NCBI GenBank assembly: GCA_947371775.1
Contig: CANBQX010000011.1
Span: 1 to 24,894 of the forward strand
DNA from: Comamonadaceae bacterium
GTDB lineage: Bacteria > Pseudomonadota > Gammaproteobacteria > Burkholderiales > Burkholderiaceae_C
Length of the DNA stretch: 24,894 nt
Direction of reading: 5' to 3'
Shown here: piece by piece, positions 15,800-23,619 of the stretch
How the letters are laid out: every line of letters starts with the position of its first letter
Numbering within the stretch: position 1 is the stretch's first letter
The notes under the pieces: generated by a model
What the model was told of the DNA's origin: nothing
The model's input: only the letters and a program-made list of their open reading frames with translations
The model's database searches: none
Program-made: the position numbers and the translations under genes

Positions 15800-17074
15800 T
15801 CAGAGGGCTGGCTGCGCGTTGGCTGCGCCAAACCGTTGTTGAATGTAGTTTTCCACCACCGCTTGGAATTCGGTGGCAATGGCATCGCCGCGCAAGGTCA
15901 TGCGCTTCTCGCCGTCGATGTAGACCGGTGCGGCAGGCGCCTCACCGGTACCGGGCAGGCTGATGCCGATGTCGGCGTGCTTGCTTTCGCCAGGGCCATT
16001 CACGATGCACCCCATCACCGCCACCTTCATGCTTTCCACGCCAGGGTACTTGGCACGCCAAACCGGCATCTGGTCGCGCAGGAAGTTGTCGATCTGTTGC
16101 GTGAGTTCTTGAAACGTCGTGCTGGTGGTGCGGCCGCAACCTGGGCAGGCCGTGACGCTGGGAACAAACGAGCGCAAGCCCAAGGCCTGCAAAATTTCGG
16201 CAGCAACCACCACCTCTTGGTTGCGTGATTCGCCGGGTGCGGGGGTCAGCGACACACGAATGGTGTCGCCAATGCCCTCTTGCAACAGAACCGACAGCGC
16301 GGCAGTGGAAGCGACCGTTCCTTTGGTTCCCATACCGGCTTCGGTCAAGCCCAGGTGCAAGGGGTAGCGCGTGTTGCGACCCAGGTCGCGGTAGACGGCG
16401 ATCAAATCCTGTACGCCACTGACTTTGCAGGAAATAATGATTTGGTTGGCCTGCATGCCCATGGACTGCGCCAACTCTGCCGACCCCACCGCTGAGCTGA
16501 TGAGCGCCTGGTACATCACCTGCTTCACCGACAAGGGTTGCGCGGCATGGGCGTTGCTGTCCATCAGGTCGGCCAGCAGTTCCTGGTCCAGGCTTCCCCA
16601 GTTCACGCCGATGCGCACGGGCTTGTCCCAACGCAGCGCCGCTTCAATCATCTGGCCAAACTGGCGGTCTTTTTTATCGCCCTTGCCCACGTTGCCCGGA
16701 TTGATCCGGTATTTGGACAATGCCTGGGCACAGTCGGGGTAATCGGTCAGCAAGCGGTGGCCATTGAAGTGAAAGTCGCCTATCAAGGGCACAGAAACGC
16801 CCATGCGGTCAAGTTGTTCACGAATGTAGGGAACGGCCTGGGCTGCCTCAGGCGTGTTGACGGTGATACGTACCATCTCAGAACCCGCCAGCGCCAGCTC
16901 TTTGACCTGAATGGCGGTACCCACCGCATCCACCGTATCCGTATTGGTCATGGACTGGATGCGAACCGGCGCGCCGCCACCCAAAGTCACCACATTGCTC
17001 CCCCACACCACGCGGGCCTGCAAGCCTTTGCGCGCGGGCACACCGTTGGAATTGAAACCTGCTTCGATTGCCAT
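15800..17074 (-). CDS. ispG: 4-hydroxy-3-methylbut-2-en-1-yl diphosphate synthase
   Basis: The 424-residue protein has a TIM-barrel domain followed by the iron-sulfur domain. Cysteines at 310 and 313 (CPGCGRT) and 356 (MGCIVNGPGE), with the glutamate at 363, are the expected 4Fe-4S ligands. It reduces methylerythritol cyclodiphosphate to HMBPP in the non-mevalonate isoprenoid pathway. The open frame extends 36 codons upstream, but that stretch is a glycine/arginine-rich shadow of the rodZ 3' end. The ATG at 17074 shares one base with the rodZ stop (TAATG) and begins MAIEAGFNSNGVPARKG, which fits the family. Confidence 0.97.
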   Translation of the reverse strand: MAIEAGFNSNGVPARKGLQARVVWGSNVVTLGGGAPVRIQSMTNTDTVDAVGTAIQVKELALAGSEMVRITVNTPEAAQAVPYIREQLDRMGVSVPLIGDFHFNGHRLLTDYPDCAQALSKYRINPGNVGKGDKKDRQFGQMIEAALRWDKPVRIGVNWGSLDQELLADLMDSNAHAAQPLSVKQVMYQALISSAVGSAELAQSMGMQANQIIISCKVSGVQDLIAVYRDLGRNTRYPLHLGLTEAGMGTKGTVASTAALSVLLQEGIGDTIRVSLTPAPGESRNQEVVVAAEILQALGLRSFVPSVTACPGCGRTTSTTFQELTQQIDNFLRDQMPVWRAKYPGVESMKVAVMGCIVNGPGESKHADIGISLPGTGEAPAAPVYIDGEKRMTLRGDAIATEFQAVVENYIQQRFGAANAQPAL

Positions 17075-18030
17075 TACTGCACCTTGAATCTGGCCACGTT
17101 GTCCGGCACCGAAGGCTCCAGCGTCACCGCCTCGCCGCGCACCGAAACGTCGGCGTTGTCTGCACGCCCCACCACCACCCACAAGGGCAATGCGCCACTG
17201 GCACTTGCGGTTTCACCCGCCGAGAGCGTTTTACGCAATAGCGTCACGCCCCGGGCGTCGCTGACCGCAATCCAGGTCAGGCCCTTGGCTTTGATGACCA
17301 CCAGAGGCTCTTGCACGGTGGCGCTGCCCGCCGCCGACGAAGCCGCTGGTGCAGACCGCACAGCCACAGAGGCCAGGGGCGCAGCCGCAACCGGCACAGA
17401 CGCCACGGGCTTCGCTGCAGCGGACTCCACTGCTGCCACGCCCACTCGGGTGTCGGTGGGCTCGGCATCGGGCGGCAGCACCGGATCTGTCACAGCGCCC
17501 GCAACCGACGGCACCGCCGAAGGCGCTTCACGCTCCAAGACGTGATCAGTCCAAGTCAGCAGGGTCGATCCAAAGTAAACCAGCGCTGCAAGCAGCAACA
17601 ACGCCGCCCCCACCAGCAGGGCCGGCAGACGCCCGGTTCCAGCGCCGTGCCGCAGGGTAAAGCCATTCCGATCACGAATACCCACCTTGGCTTCAGGCCC
17701 CGCCACCGTCAATTGGATTTTTTCCGCTTTGGGCAATCGATCCAAAATCATCGCCGGGTCGAGTTGCACGTGGCGGCATACCGTGGCGGCAGCCGCTCGC
17801 AGCACATTGACGTTGGGCCATGCCTCGGTACGGTCATCTTCCAAAGACTGCAAGCGTGCAACCGTCACTTTGACGCGCGCAGCGAGCTCCTCCAAAGTCA
17901 GACCCGATCGCAGACGCGCTTGCTTGAGCAGCTGCCCAGCCGTCGGCATCAAAGGCGTTGCACCGGCCGGAACATCAGCAGCGTCGGCACCCTCGGCATG
18001 GCGCAACAGTCCTGGCGCAAGGTCACTCAT
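17074..18030 (-). CDS. rodZ: RodZ-like cytoskeletal membrane protein with helix-turn-helix domain
   Basis: The protein has 318 residues. A cytoplasmic HTH_25 domain lies at about 30-98 (GQLLKQARLRSGLTLEELAARVKV). One transmembrane helix at about 136-158 follows, then an Ala/Pro/Val-rich periplasmic linker (about 165-245) and a C-terminal DUF4115 domain (LVVIKAKGLTWIAVSDARG to the end). This is the RodZ layout; RodZ links MreB filaments to the elongation machinery and supports rod shape. Its position between pilF and ispG is the conserved one. ATG at 18030 lies inside pilF (8-bp overlap), so translation is coupled. The 27 residues before the HTH are poorly conserved in character. Confidence 0.93.
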   Translation of the reverse strand: MSDLAPGLLRHAEGADAADVPAGATPLMPTAGQLLKQARLRSGLTLEELAARVKVTVARLQSLEDDRTEAWPNVNVLRAAAATVCRHVQLDPAMILDRLPKAEKIQLTVAGPEAKVGIRDRNGFTLRHGAGTGRLPALLVGAALLLLAALVYFGSTLLTWTDHVLEREAPSAVPSVAGAVTDPVLPPDAEPTDTRVGVAAVESAAAKPVASVPVAAAPLASVAVRSAPAASSAAGSATVQEPLVVIKAKGLTWIAVSDARGVTLLRKTLSAGETASASGALPLWVVVGRADNADVSVRGEAVTLEPSVPDNVARFKVQ

Positions 18031-18826
18031 GGTAGGACTGCCGCTCTAGCCAAAGCGCTTGTTTGGAGGAAGGAAAACGCTGCTGCAAGCCCTGACCCAA
18101 GACACGCAAAGCCGACGCGTCCCCCGTGCGCTTGGCAATTTTGACGCCCAGCCACAAGGACTCCGCATTGGCCAATGGCGAACTATTCAAAGGGCCCAAA
18201 TACCGCTGCGCCTGGGCATAGTCCCCGCGCTGAAACATGCCTACGGCCAAGTTGTAGGCGACAACAGGGTTTCCCGGGTCAAGCTGGTAAGCGTTGAGCA
18301 AACTGGTTTCTGCCGCTTGGATTTGCCCCGCCTTGGCTTGGCACAAGCCCTGAAGCATCCAGGTTTTGGCGCGCTCGTTGTAGGCAGGGTTGGCCAGGGC
18401 GGCGCCAAACTTCTCTACCGCCGCGGCGGTGCGTCCCTGCTGGCACAGCAATAAACCATAGTTGTGCTGGACCGTAGCGGCCTTGGGGTTGAGCACCAGC
18501 GCCTGGCGAAATCCATCCTCCGCCAGTTCGTATTCGTTCATGCGCAGATAAATCAAGCCGCGCAGGTTATGGGATTCAAACAAGGTCGGGTCAATGGCGA
18601 TGGATCGCTTGAGTTCGTCCAAGGCAATGTCAGTCTTGCCTTCGCTGAAATAGTTCACCGCCAGTTCCAGGCGAATGCGAGCCCTTTTTTGCGTCTCGGT
18701 CTCGTCCGATGCGGTCAACAAATCCGCCTTCTCCGTGCGGGGGGCCACACCACTGCAGGCCACCAATCCAAACAGGCAGGTGGCGAGAAGCACTCGAAGT
18801 GCTCGCATCAATGCACCGTTGACCAT
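18023..18826 (-). CDS. pilF: Type IV pilus biogenesis lipoprotein PilF (PilW)
   Basis: The 267-residue protein has a lipoprotein signal (MVNGALMRALRVLLATCLFG, lipobox LVAC with cysteine 24) and then at least four tetratricopeptide repeats. Examples are LAVNYFSEGKTDIALDELKR, NLRGLIYLRMNEYELAEDGF, NYGLLLCQQGRTAAAVEKF and YNLAVGMFQRGDYAQAQRYL. PilF is the outer-membrane pilotin needed for PilQ secretin assembly. I start it at the ATG at 18826 because GGAGGT lies 8 nt upstream, inside the last rlmN codons, and a signal peptide follows at once. The longer open frame up to 19042 is an rlmN shadow. A second ATG six codons later is possible. The stop overlaps the rodZ start by 8 bp. Confidence 0.92.
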   Translation of the reverse strand: MVNGALMRALRVLLATCLFGLVACSGVAPRTEKADLLTASDETETQKRARIRLELAVNYFSEGKTDIALDELKRSIAIDPTLFESHNLRGLIYLRMNEYELAEDGFRQALVLNPKAATVQHNYGLLLCQQGRTAAAVEKFGAALANPAYNERAKTWMLQGLCQAKAGQIQAAETSLLNAYQLDPGNPVVAYNLAVGMFQRGDYAQAQRYLGPLNSSPLANAESLWLGVKIAKRTGDASALRVLGQGLQQRFPSSKQALWLERQSYHE

Positions 18827-18827
18827 G

Positions 18828-19985
18828 TCAATGCACCTCCGTTGCGAGAGGCTTGGTAGACGGGCTTGCGCCTGCCTTGGCCTCTGCACTGCGTTGCTTG
18901 TGAATACGCACCACCACGCTGGTGCGGTCTTGCACCTCACCTGCCAATTGGCCGCACGCCGCAGCAATATCGTCGCCCCGGGTTTTACGCACCGTGGTGA
19001 CGACACCGGCCCGGCTGAGCACCTCAGAAAATGCCTGGACACGGGCGTTGGAGGAGCGCAGCAAGCCCGACGCAGCGAAGGGGTTGAAAGGAATCAAGTT
19101 GACCTTGCACCAGTTCAGGTTGCCCCCTGAGTTGCGCAACAAATCGACCAACTGTGCGGCCAGTTCAGGTGTGTCATTGACACCATCGAGCATGCAGTAC
19201 TCAAAGGTAATGAAATCGCGTGGCGCTACTGCGAGGTAGCGGACGCAGGCCTGCATCAAGGCATCAATAGGGTATTTCTTGTTCAGCGGCACCAGGCTTT
19301 CGCGCAGGGCGTCGTTGGGCGCGTGCAAGGACACAGCCAAAGCCACCGGGCAATCCTGACCCAAGCGGTCCATCATGGGCACCATGCCGGACGTCGATAC
19401 CGTCACGCGGCGGCGCGACAAACCGTAGGCGTGGTCGTCGAGCATGACCTTGAGGGCAGGCACCAACTCGGTGTAGTTTTGCAGCGGTTCGCCCATGCCC
19501 ATCATCACCACGTTGGAGATGATGCGCTCATCGCGGCCCAGGTGCTTGCGCAAAAAATGCTCTGCAAACCAGAGCTGCGCGACGATTTCGCCGGCGGTCA
19601 GGTTGCGGCTAAAGCCCTGGTGACCGGTCGCGCAAAAACGGCATCCCACCGCGCAACCCGCTTGTGAGGAAATGCACAGCGTGCCACGGTCTGATTCGGG
19701 GATAAAAACAGCCTCGACGGCGTCATTGCCACCGACATCGAACAACCATTTGATGGTGCCGTCCGCAGATTCGTGCTGTGAGAGCACACGCAGAGGCGCA
19801 ATGTGGGCGCAAGTCTTGAGCTTTTCGCGCAAGGACTTGGCCAGATCGGTCATGGCGTCAAAGTCTGACGCACCTTTTTGATGAATCCAGCGAAACAGCT
19901 GGACGGCGCGAAAACGCTTCTCGCCCAGCCGCTCGCAAAATAGGGCCAAGCCCTCGAGGTCGTAGTCGAGAAGGTTGGCCGCCAT
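18828..19985 (-). CDS. rlmN: Dual-specificity 23S rRNA/tRNA adenosine-C2 methyltransferase RlmN
   Basis: The 385-residue protein is a radical-SAM enzyme with the CxxxCxxC cluster at 111-118 (CAVGCRFC), preceded by the FIPESDRGTLCISSQAG segment. The N-terminal accessory domain is at 1-95, and the conserved C-terminal cysteine is at about 344 (DIAAACGQLAG), which carries the methyl intermediate. RlmN methylates C2 of A2503 in 23S rRNA and A37 of some tRNAs, using two SAM molecules. The C-terminal 35 residues are a variable polar tail. ATG at 19985 is 18 bp after the ndk stop. The final codons contain the pilF ribosome-binding site, tying expression of the two genes. Confidence 0.97.
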   Translation of the reverse strand: MAANLLDYDLEGLALFCERLGEKRFRAVQLFRWIHQKGASDFDAMTDLAKSLREKLKTCAHIAPLRVLSQHESADGTIKWLFDVGGNDAVEAVFIPESDRGTLCISSQAGCAVGCRFCATGHQGFSRNLTAGEIVAQLWFAEHFLRKHLGRDERIISNVVMMGMGEPLQNYTELVPALKVMLDDHAYGLSRRRVTVSTSGMVPMMDRLGQDCPVALAVSLHAPNDALRESLVPLNKKYPIDALMQACVRYLAVAPRDFITFEYCMLDGVNDTPELAAQLVDLLRNSGGNLNWCKVNLIPFNPFAASGLLRSSNARVQAFSEVLSRAGVVTTVRKTRGDDIAAACGQLAGEVQDRTSVVVRIHKQRSAEAKAGASPSTKPLATEVH

Positions 19986-20003
19986 AGTGCGAGTTAGCGC
20001 GCT

Positions 20004-20429
20004 TTAGCGCGAATACACATTCATGCCAGCGAAGAAGAAGGCAATTTCCACCGCAGCAGTTTCTGCAGCGTCCGAACCGTGCACGGCATTGGCATCAATG
20101 CTGTCAGCGAAATCGGCGCGGATAGTGCCGGGAGCTGCCTTCTTGGGGTCGGTGGCGCCCATCAGGTCGCGGTTTTTCAGGATGGCGTTTTCGCCTTCCA
20201 GGGCCTGGATCATGACCGGGCCGGAGATCATGAAGTCCACCAGGTCTTTGAAGAAGGGGCGTGCTTTGTGCACTGCGTAGAACGCTTCGGCTTCGCCGCG
20301 CGACAGGTGTGCCATGCGGGCAGCCACCACTTTGAGGCCGGCGGCTTCGAAGCGGGCGTAGATCTGACCGATCACGTTCTTGGCCACTGCGTCGGGCTTG
20401 ATGATGGATAGTGTGCGTTCGATAGCCAT
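20004..20429 (-). CDS. ndk: Nucleoside diphosphate kinase
   Basis: This 141-residue protein is full length for the family. It shows ERTLSIIKPDAV at the N-terminus, the Kpn-loop-type region, and the catalytic histidine at 117 in NAVHGSDA. It transfers the gamma-phosphate between nucleoside triphosphates and diphosphates through a phosphohistidine, balancing NTP and dNTP pools. ATG at 20429 is preceded by a 72-bp gap that holds a probable -10 box. It is the first gene of the run ndk-rlmN-pilF-rodZ-ispG-hisS, an order shared with E. coli apart from insertions there. Confidence 0.98.
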   Translation of the reverse strand: MAIERTLSIIKPDAVAKNVIGQIYARFEAAGLKVVAARMAHLSRGEAEAFYAVHKARPFFKDLVDFMISGPVMIQALEGENAILKNRDLMGATDPKKAAPGTIRADFADSIDANAVHGSDAAETAAVEIAFFFAGMNVYSR

Positions 20430-20486
20430 AGTATTAACTCAACCTTCGTATGAAATGATTCGCCACCCTGCGTAGCAAAGCGGCTA

Positions 20487-20492
20487 ATTTTA
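20487..20492 (-). promoter_or_regulatory. Candidate -10 box for ndk-rlmN-pilF operon
   Basis: TAAAAT lies about 58 bp before the ndk ATG on the minus strand, within an inverted repeat GCTAA-AA-TTAGC (20484-20495). No good -35 element is visible at 17 bp; it would fall inside the rluB 3' end. Position after rluB and before the long operon makes it the likeliest promoter site here. Confidence 0.35.
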
Positions 20493-20501
20493 GCATTTTG
20501 C

Positions 20502-21734
20502 CTAGCGACCGCGCCCATTGCGCCGCTGACCGCCGGGGCCGCTGCGCTGGCGTTGTGCCTCTTGTTTTCGCTGGCGCGACAGACTGTCGGCGCCGATATA
20601 GCCCACCGACGTTTTCAGCGGATCGGGCTGCGCCGACCCACCGGCTGGTTTTGCGGCAGCGCGCGGCGCAGAGCGGTCGGGCGCACGGCGCTGACCACCG
20701 CGCGGCGCTGGGGGGCCGCCACGGCGGTTGCCAGGCGCGCGCGGCGCCTGGGCCGGGCGTTCGCCGTCGGCAGAGCGCTCGCGGGCTACCCCGTCATTGC
20801 CCTCGCCCGCACTGCCTGCAGCGCGCACCAAGGCGTCAATGTCTGACTCGTCCAATTCCATCCAGGCGCCTCGCTTGAGTCCGCGCGGAAGCACCATGGC
20901 GCCATAACGGATGCGAATCAAGCGGCTCACCGCGTGGCCCACGGCTTCCAGCATGCGTCGCACCTCGCGGTTGCGGCCTTCCGAGATGGTCACCCGGTAC
21001 CAGCAGTTGCTGCCTTCGCCGCCACCGGCCTCGATCGAGCCGAACTGCGCCATGCCATCGTCCAAACGCACGCCGTCCAGCAAGGTTTGCTTTTCTTCTT
21101 TGCTGAGCGACCCCAGAACCCGCACGGCGTATTCGCGCACCAGGCCAAAGCGGGGATGCATCAGCTTGTTGGCCAGTTCGCCTGAGCTGGTGAACAGCAG
21201 CAGGCCTTCGGTGTTCAAGTCCAGGCGCCCGACCGACTGCCACTTGCCCTGGTGCAGCTTGGGCAGACGGCGAAACACGGTCGGACGGTTTTGCGGGTCG
21301 TCATGGGTCACCACCTCGCCCACCGGCTTGTGGTACGCAATCACGCGCGGCGGCGGCGGGTCAATGCGAAAGCGGATCGGCCGGCCATTGACCTTGATCT
21401 GGTCGCCAAACTGGATGCGTTGGCCCACGTGGGCCGGCTCGTTGTTGACTGAAATCCGGCCTTCTAAGATGAGTTGCTCCATCTCCAGGCGCGAACCCAT
21501 GCCGGCCTGGGCCAGGATTTTGTGCAGCTTGGGCGTCTCGGCCATGGGCGTGAGGATGCGTTTGTGGGGCACCACCTCCGCCACTTCGTCCAAGGCGTCA
21601 AATTCACCGGAGACCACCTGGTCAAACAGGCTCGCTTCCGACGCTGGGCCCTCGGATGCCACCGGCACAGCAGGAGCTCCCCCCTCTGGGGGCGGTAATT
21701 CGGTGGGCAGGTCGGGTGTGGGTGCGTCGTTCAT
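20502..21734 (-). CDS. rluB: 23S rRNA pseudouridine synthase RluB
   Basis: The protein has 410 residues. An acidic, proline-rich N-terminal extension (1-65) precedes an S4 RNA-binding domain (about 67-125, KLHKILAQAGMGSR) and then an RsuA-type catalytic domain with the catalytic aspartate 172 in VGRLDLNTEGLL. A basic, low-complexity tail rich in Arg, Gly, Pro and Ala follows (about 310-410). RluB makes pseudouridine at position 2605 of 23S rRNA (E. coli numbering). RluE/RluF-type relatives are less likely because of the S4 domain and scpB context. ATG at 21734 overlaps the scpB stop by four bases (ATGA). The tail probably adds non-specific rRNA binding. Confidence 0.93.
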   Translation of the reverse strand: MNDAPTPDLPTELPPPEGGAPAVPVASEGPASEASLFDQVVSGEFDALDEVAEVVPHKRILTPMAETPKLHKILAQAGMGSRLEMEQLILEGRISVNNEPAHVGQRIQFGDQIKVNGRPIRFRIDPPPPRVIAYHKPVGEVVTHDDPQNRPTVFRRLPKLHQGKWQSVGRLDLNTEGLLLFTSSGELANKLMHPRFGLVREYAVRVLGSLSKEEKQTLLDGVRLDDGMAQFGSIEAGGGEGSNCWYRVTISEGRNREVRRMLEAVGHAVSRLIRIRYGAMVLPRGLKRGAWMELDESDIDALVRAAGSAGEGNDGVARERSADGERPAQAPRAPGNRRGGPPAPRGGQRRAPDRSAPRAAAKPAGGSAQPDPLKTSVGYIGADSLSRQRKQEAQRQRSGPGGQRRNGRGR

Positions 21735-22426
21735 GGCGTGGCAGGGTCCGCCGCAGCGTCCACCTGGGGTGTAGAGGAAAGTTCAGAGCCTGGTTCGGCC
21801 TCGGGCGCGTCGGTTGGCTCGGCGGCGTCGGCCGACTCCAGCAGGTCACCCGTCGGATCGGCGTCTTGCACCAACGCGGCAAAGGCGTCGGGCTCGCCAT
21901 CCAGGCGTTCACCCACGGGGTCCAGTGCAGGCAACTGGGCCAGCGACTGCAAGCCCAGATCGTCCAGAAACTGGCGCGTGGTGGCAAACAAGGCCGGACG
22001 GCCTACCGTCTCGCGGTGGCCAATGACCTCAACCCAGCCCCGGTCTTCGAGCTGCTTGATGAGCAAGGAGTTGATCGTGACGCCGCGAATATCTTCCATA
22101 TCGCCGCGCGTCACCGGCTGGCGGTAGGCAATGATGGCCAAGGTTTCCAGCGCCGCGCGGGTGTAGCGTGGCGGTTTTTCGGGGTGCAGCCGGTCCAGAA
22201 ACTCGCGCATTTCGGGGCGGCTTTGGAAACGCCAGCCCGTGGCCACCTGCACCAGTTCCACGCCGCGGCCGGTCCACAGACTGGCGAGATCGTCCAGCAT
22301 GTCTTTGAGGGTGTCCGCACCCACCTCGTCCTGAAACAAGATGGCCATGTCTTTCAAAGACAAAGGCTGGTGGGCACAAATCAGGGCCGTCTCCAGGACG
22401 CGCGTAGCTTCGGCGGTGTTGATCAT
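21731..22426 (-). CDS. scpB: Segregation and condensation protein ScpB
   Basis: The protein has 231 residues. Two winged-helix domains are visible: RVLETALICAHQPLSLKDM opens the first, and the second carries the family signature ALETLAIIAYRQPVTRGDME with IRGV and VGRPALFATTRQFLDDLGL. The C-terminal 45 residues form an acidic, disordered tail. ScpB binds ScpA and the SMC ATPase to form a condensin acting in chromosome segregation. I use the ATG at 22426, which starts right before the first domain. The frame stays open 50 codons further upstream but that part shows no family features. The usual partner scpA is not adjacent; rluD is upstream, and the rluB pairing downstream is typical. Confidence 0.92.
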   Translation of the reverse strand: MINTAEATRVLETALICAHQPLSLKDMAILFQDEVGADTLKDMLDDLASLWTGRGVELVQVATGWRFQSRPEMREFLDRLHPEKPPRYTRAALETLAIIAYRQPVTRGDMEDIRGVTINSLLIKQLEDRGWVEVIGHRETVGRPALFATTRQFLDDLGLQSLAQLPALDPVGERLDGEPDAFAALVQDADPTGDLLESADAAEPTDAPEAEPGSELSSTPQVDAAADPATP

Positions 22427-22581
22427 TGCAAAAGGTGTTCCGAACAAAGGGCTCGCACGAAAGCGAGGACTGACGAAAACTGAAGGTTCAGGGCGGGATG
22501 AAAGGCATCCTCTCAGGGATTGCGCCATCCACTGCGCCAATGGCCGCGACAGGGTGCCCTCAGGCAGCCCGTGCATTGGCT
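22427..22581 (-). other. 155-bp rluD-scpB spacer with nested inverted repeat
   Basis: On the minus strand, directly after the rluD stop, GCCAATG (22574-22580) and CATTGGC (22536-22542) can form a 7-bp outer stem. It encloses a second helix (GGCA/TGCC and GGG/CCC with one bulge) around 22549-22571. A separate small hairpin CTCGC/GCGAG lies at 22452-22467. No T-run follows, so an intrinsic terminator is unlikely. A TACAAT at 22584-22589 with TTGCTG 19 bp upstream is a weak candidate scpB promoter. Confidence 0.3.
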
Positions 22582-23619
22582 TTATTGTAGTCCCAGCCCC
22601 AGCGCGCCCAGCAATTGCGCAAAATCTGCCGGAGGCGGCGCCTCAAAAGCCAGCGGCTCGCCGGTCACCGGATGGGCAAATGCCAGCCTGAAGGCATGCA
22701 AAGCCTGGCGCTGCATGCCCAAGAGCGCACTGCCCCCGTAAACCGTGTCGGCCACCAGCGGGTGGCCGATGGACGCCATGTGCACGCGGATCTGGTGCGT
22801 GCGCCCGGTGTGCAGTACGCAGCGCACAGAGCAAGCATCGATCGCATTGGCCAGATAGTGAATATCGGTCTGTGCGGTCTTGCCCGGGTTTTTCAGCAAA
22901 TCCACCACCGCCATGCGCAGGCGGTTGCGCGGGTCGCGTCCAATGGGTGCTTGCACACTCACCATCGCCGCACCACTCCAGGGCTTGTGGCCCACCGCCA
23001 GGTATTGACGGCTGACGGTGCGCGCGGCAATCGCCTGCACCAAGGCGTCCATGGCCAGGCGGTGACGGGCAACGACCATCAAGCCGCTGGTGTCTTTGTC
23101 CAGGCGGTGCACGATACCGGCGCGGGGCACCTGCGCGATCTCGGGGTCGTGTGCCAGCAAACCGTTGAGCAAGGTGCCACTCCAATTGCCGGGGGCAGGA
23201 TGCACCACCAAACCGGCGGGCTTGTTGATCACCATCAGGTGCTCATCTTGAAAGACCACGTCCAGCGCCATCGCTTCGGGCTTGAAGGCCTGGCTTTGCG
23301 GTGTGGCGCGTAACTCGAGCTGGAGCAGGTCTCCGACCTTGACTTTGTGCGACTGCTTTTGCAGCACCCGGCCATTGAGCTGGGCCGCACCGGCGTCCAC
23401 CAACTGCTGCACATAGCTGCGAGAAAACTCGGGGGCCAGAAAAGTCAAAGCGCGGTCCAGCCGCTCGCCGTGTTGGTCTACGGCGACCGGGCCGCTGCGC
23501 AGCTCGAATTCCTGCGCCAGCGCTTCGGCTTCGTCATGCTCGTGAACGTCGGCAAACGCATCGTGCGCAGCGGGGTCGGTCGATATAATGGTTTTGCCCT
23601 GTTCCACGAAAGTTTTCAT
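22582..23619 (-). CDS. rluD: 23S rRNA pseudouridine synthase RluD (RluA family)
   Basis: The 345-residue protein has an N-terminal acidic extension (1-42), an S4 domain (about 50-105, GERLDRALTFLAPEFSRSYVQQLVDAG) and a RluA-type catalytic domain. The catalytic aspartate is 174 in HRLDKDTSGL, and the C-terminal signature is GRTHQIRVHMASIGHPLVAD. RluD modifies U1911/1915/1917 in helix 69 of 23S rRNA. The divergent bamD neighbour is typical for RluD in proteobacteria. ATG at 23619 is the best start, although no Shine-Dalgarno sequence precedes it; GTG at 23607 is an alternative. The ATG overlaps the bamD ATG on the other strand, and the bamD -10 box lies within its first 12 codons. Confidence 0.92.
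   Translation of the reverse strand: MKTFVEQGKTIISTDPAAHDAFADVHEHDEAEALAQEFELRSGPVAVDQHGERLDRALTFLAPEFSRSYVQQLVDAGAAQLNGRVLQKQSHKVKVGDLLQLELRATPQSQAFKPEAMALDVVFQDEHLMVINKPAGLVVHPAPGNWSGTLLNGLLAHDPEIAQVPRAGIVHRLDKDTSGLMVVARHRLAMDALVQAIAARTVSRQYLAVGHKPWSGAAMVSVQAPIGRDPRNRLRMAVVDLLKNPGKTAQTDIHYLANAIDACSVRCVLHTGRTHQIRVHMASIGHPLVADTVYGGSALLGMQRQALHAFRLAFAHPVTGEPLAFEAPPPADFAQLLGALGLGLQ
23584..23589 (+). promoter_or_regulatory. Consensus -10 box of the bamD promoter
   Basis: A perfect TATAAT stands 28 bp before the bamD ATG, inside the 5' coding end of rluD on the other strand. The -35 region (about 23561-23566, TCGTGC) is poor. Transcription would start near 23596, giving a leader of about 22 nt with GAAAG at 23608-23612 as ribosome-binding site. 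Confidence 0.55.

Noticed and set aside
17075..17182. 36-codon upstream extension of ispG
   Set aside because: It overlaps rodZ coding sequence and reads as Gly/Arg-rich shadow; the TAATG junction gives a better start.
18827..19042. 72-codon upstream extension of pilF
   Set aside because: It overlaps rlmN and would bury the lipoprotein signal; GGAGGT stands before the ATG at 18826.
20484..20495. GCTAA-AA-TTAGC inverted repeat before ndk as an operator
   Set aside because: The arms are five bases around a two-base centre and coincide with the -10-like TAAAAT; too short and AT-rich to claim a regulator site.
22427..22576. 50-codon upstream extension of scpB
   Set aside because: It has no family similarity and contains the nested hairpin region. 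Kept as an open alternative only.
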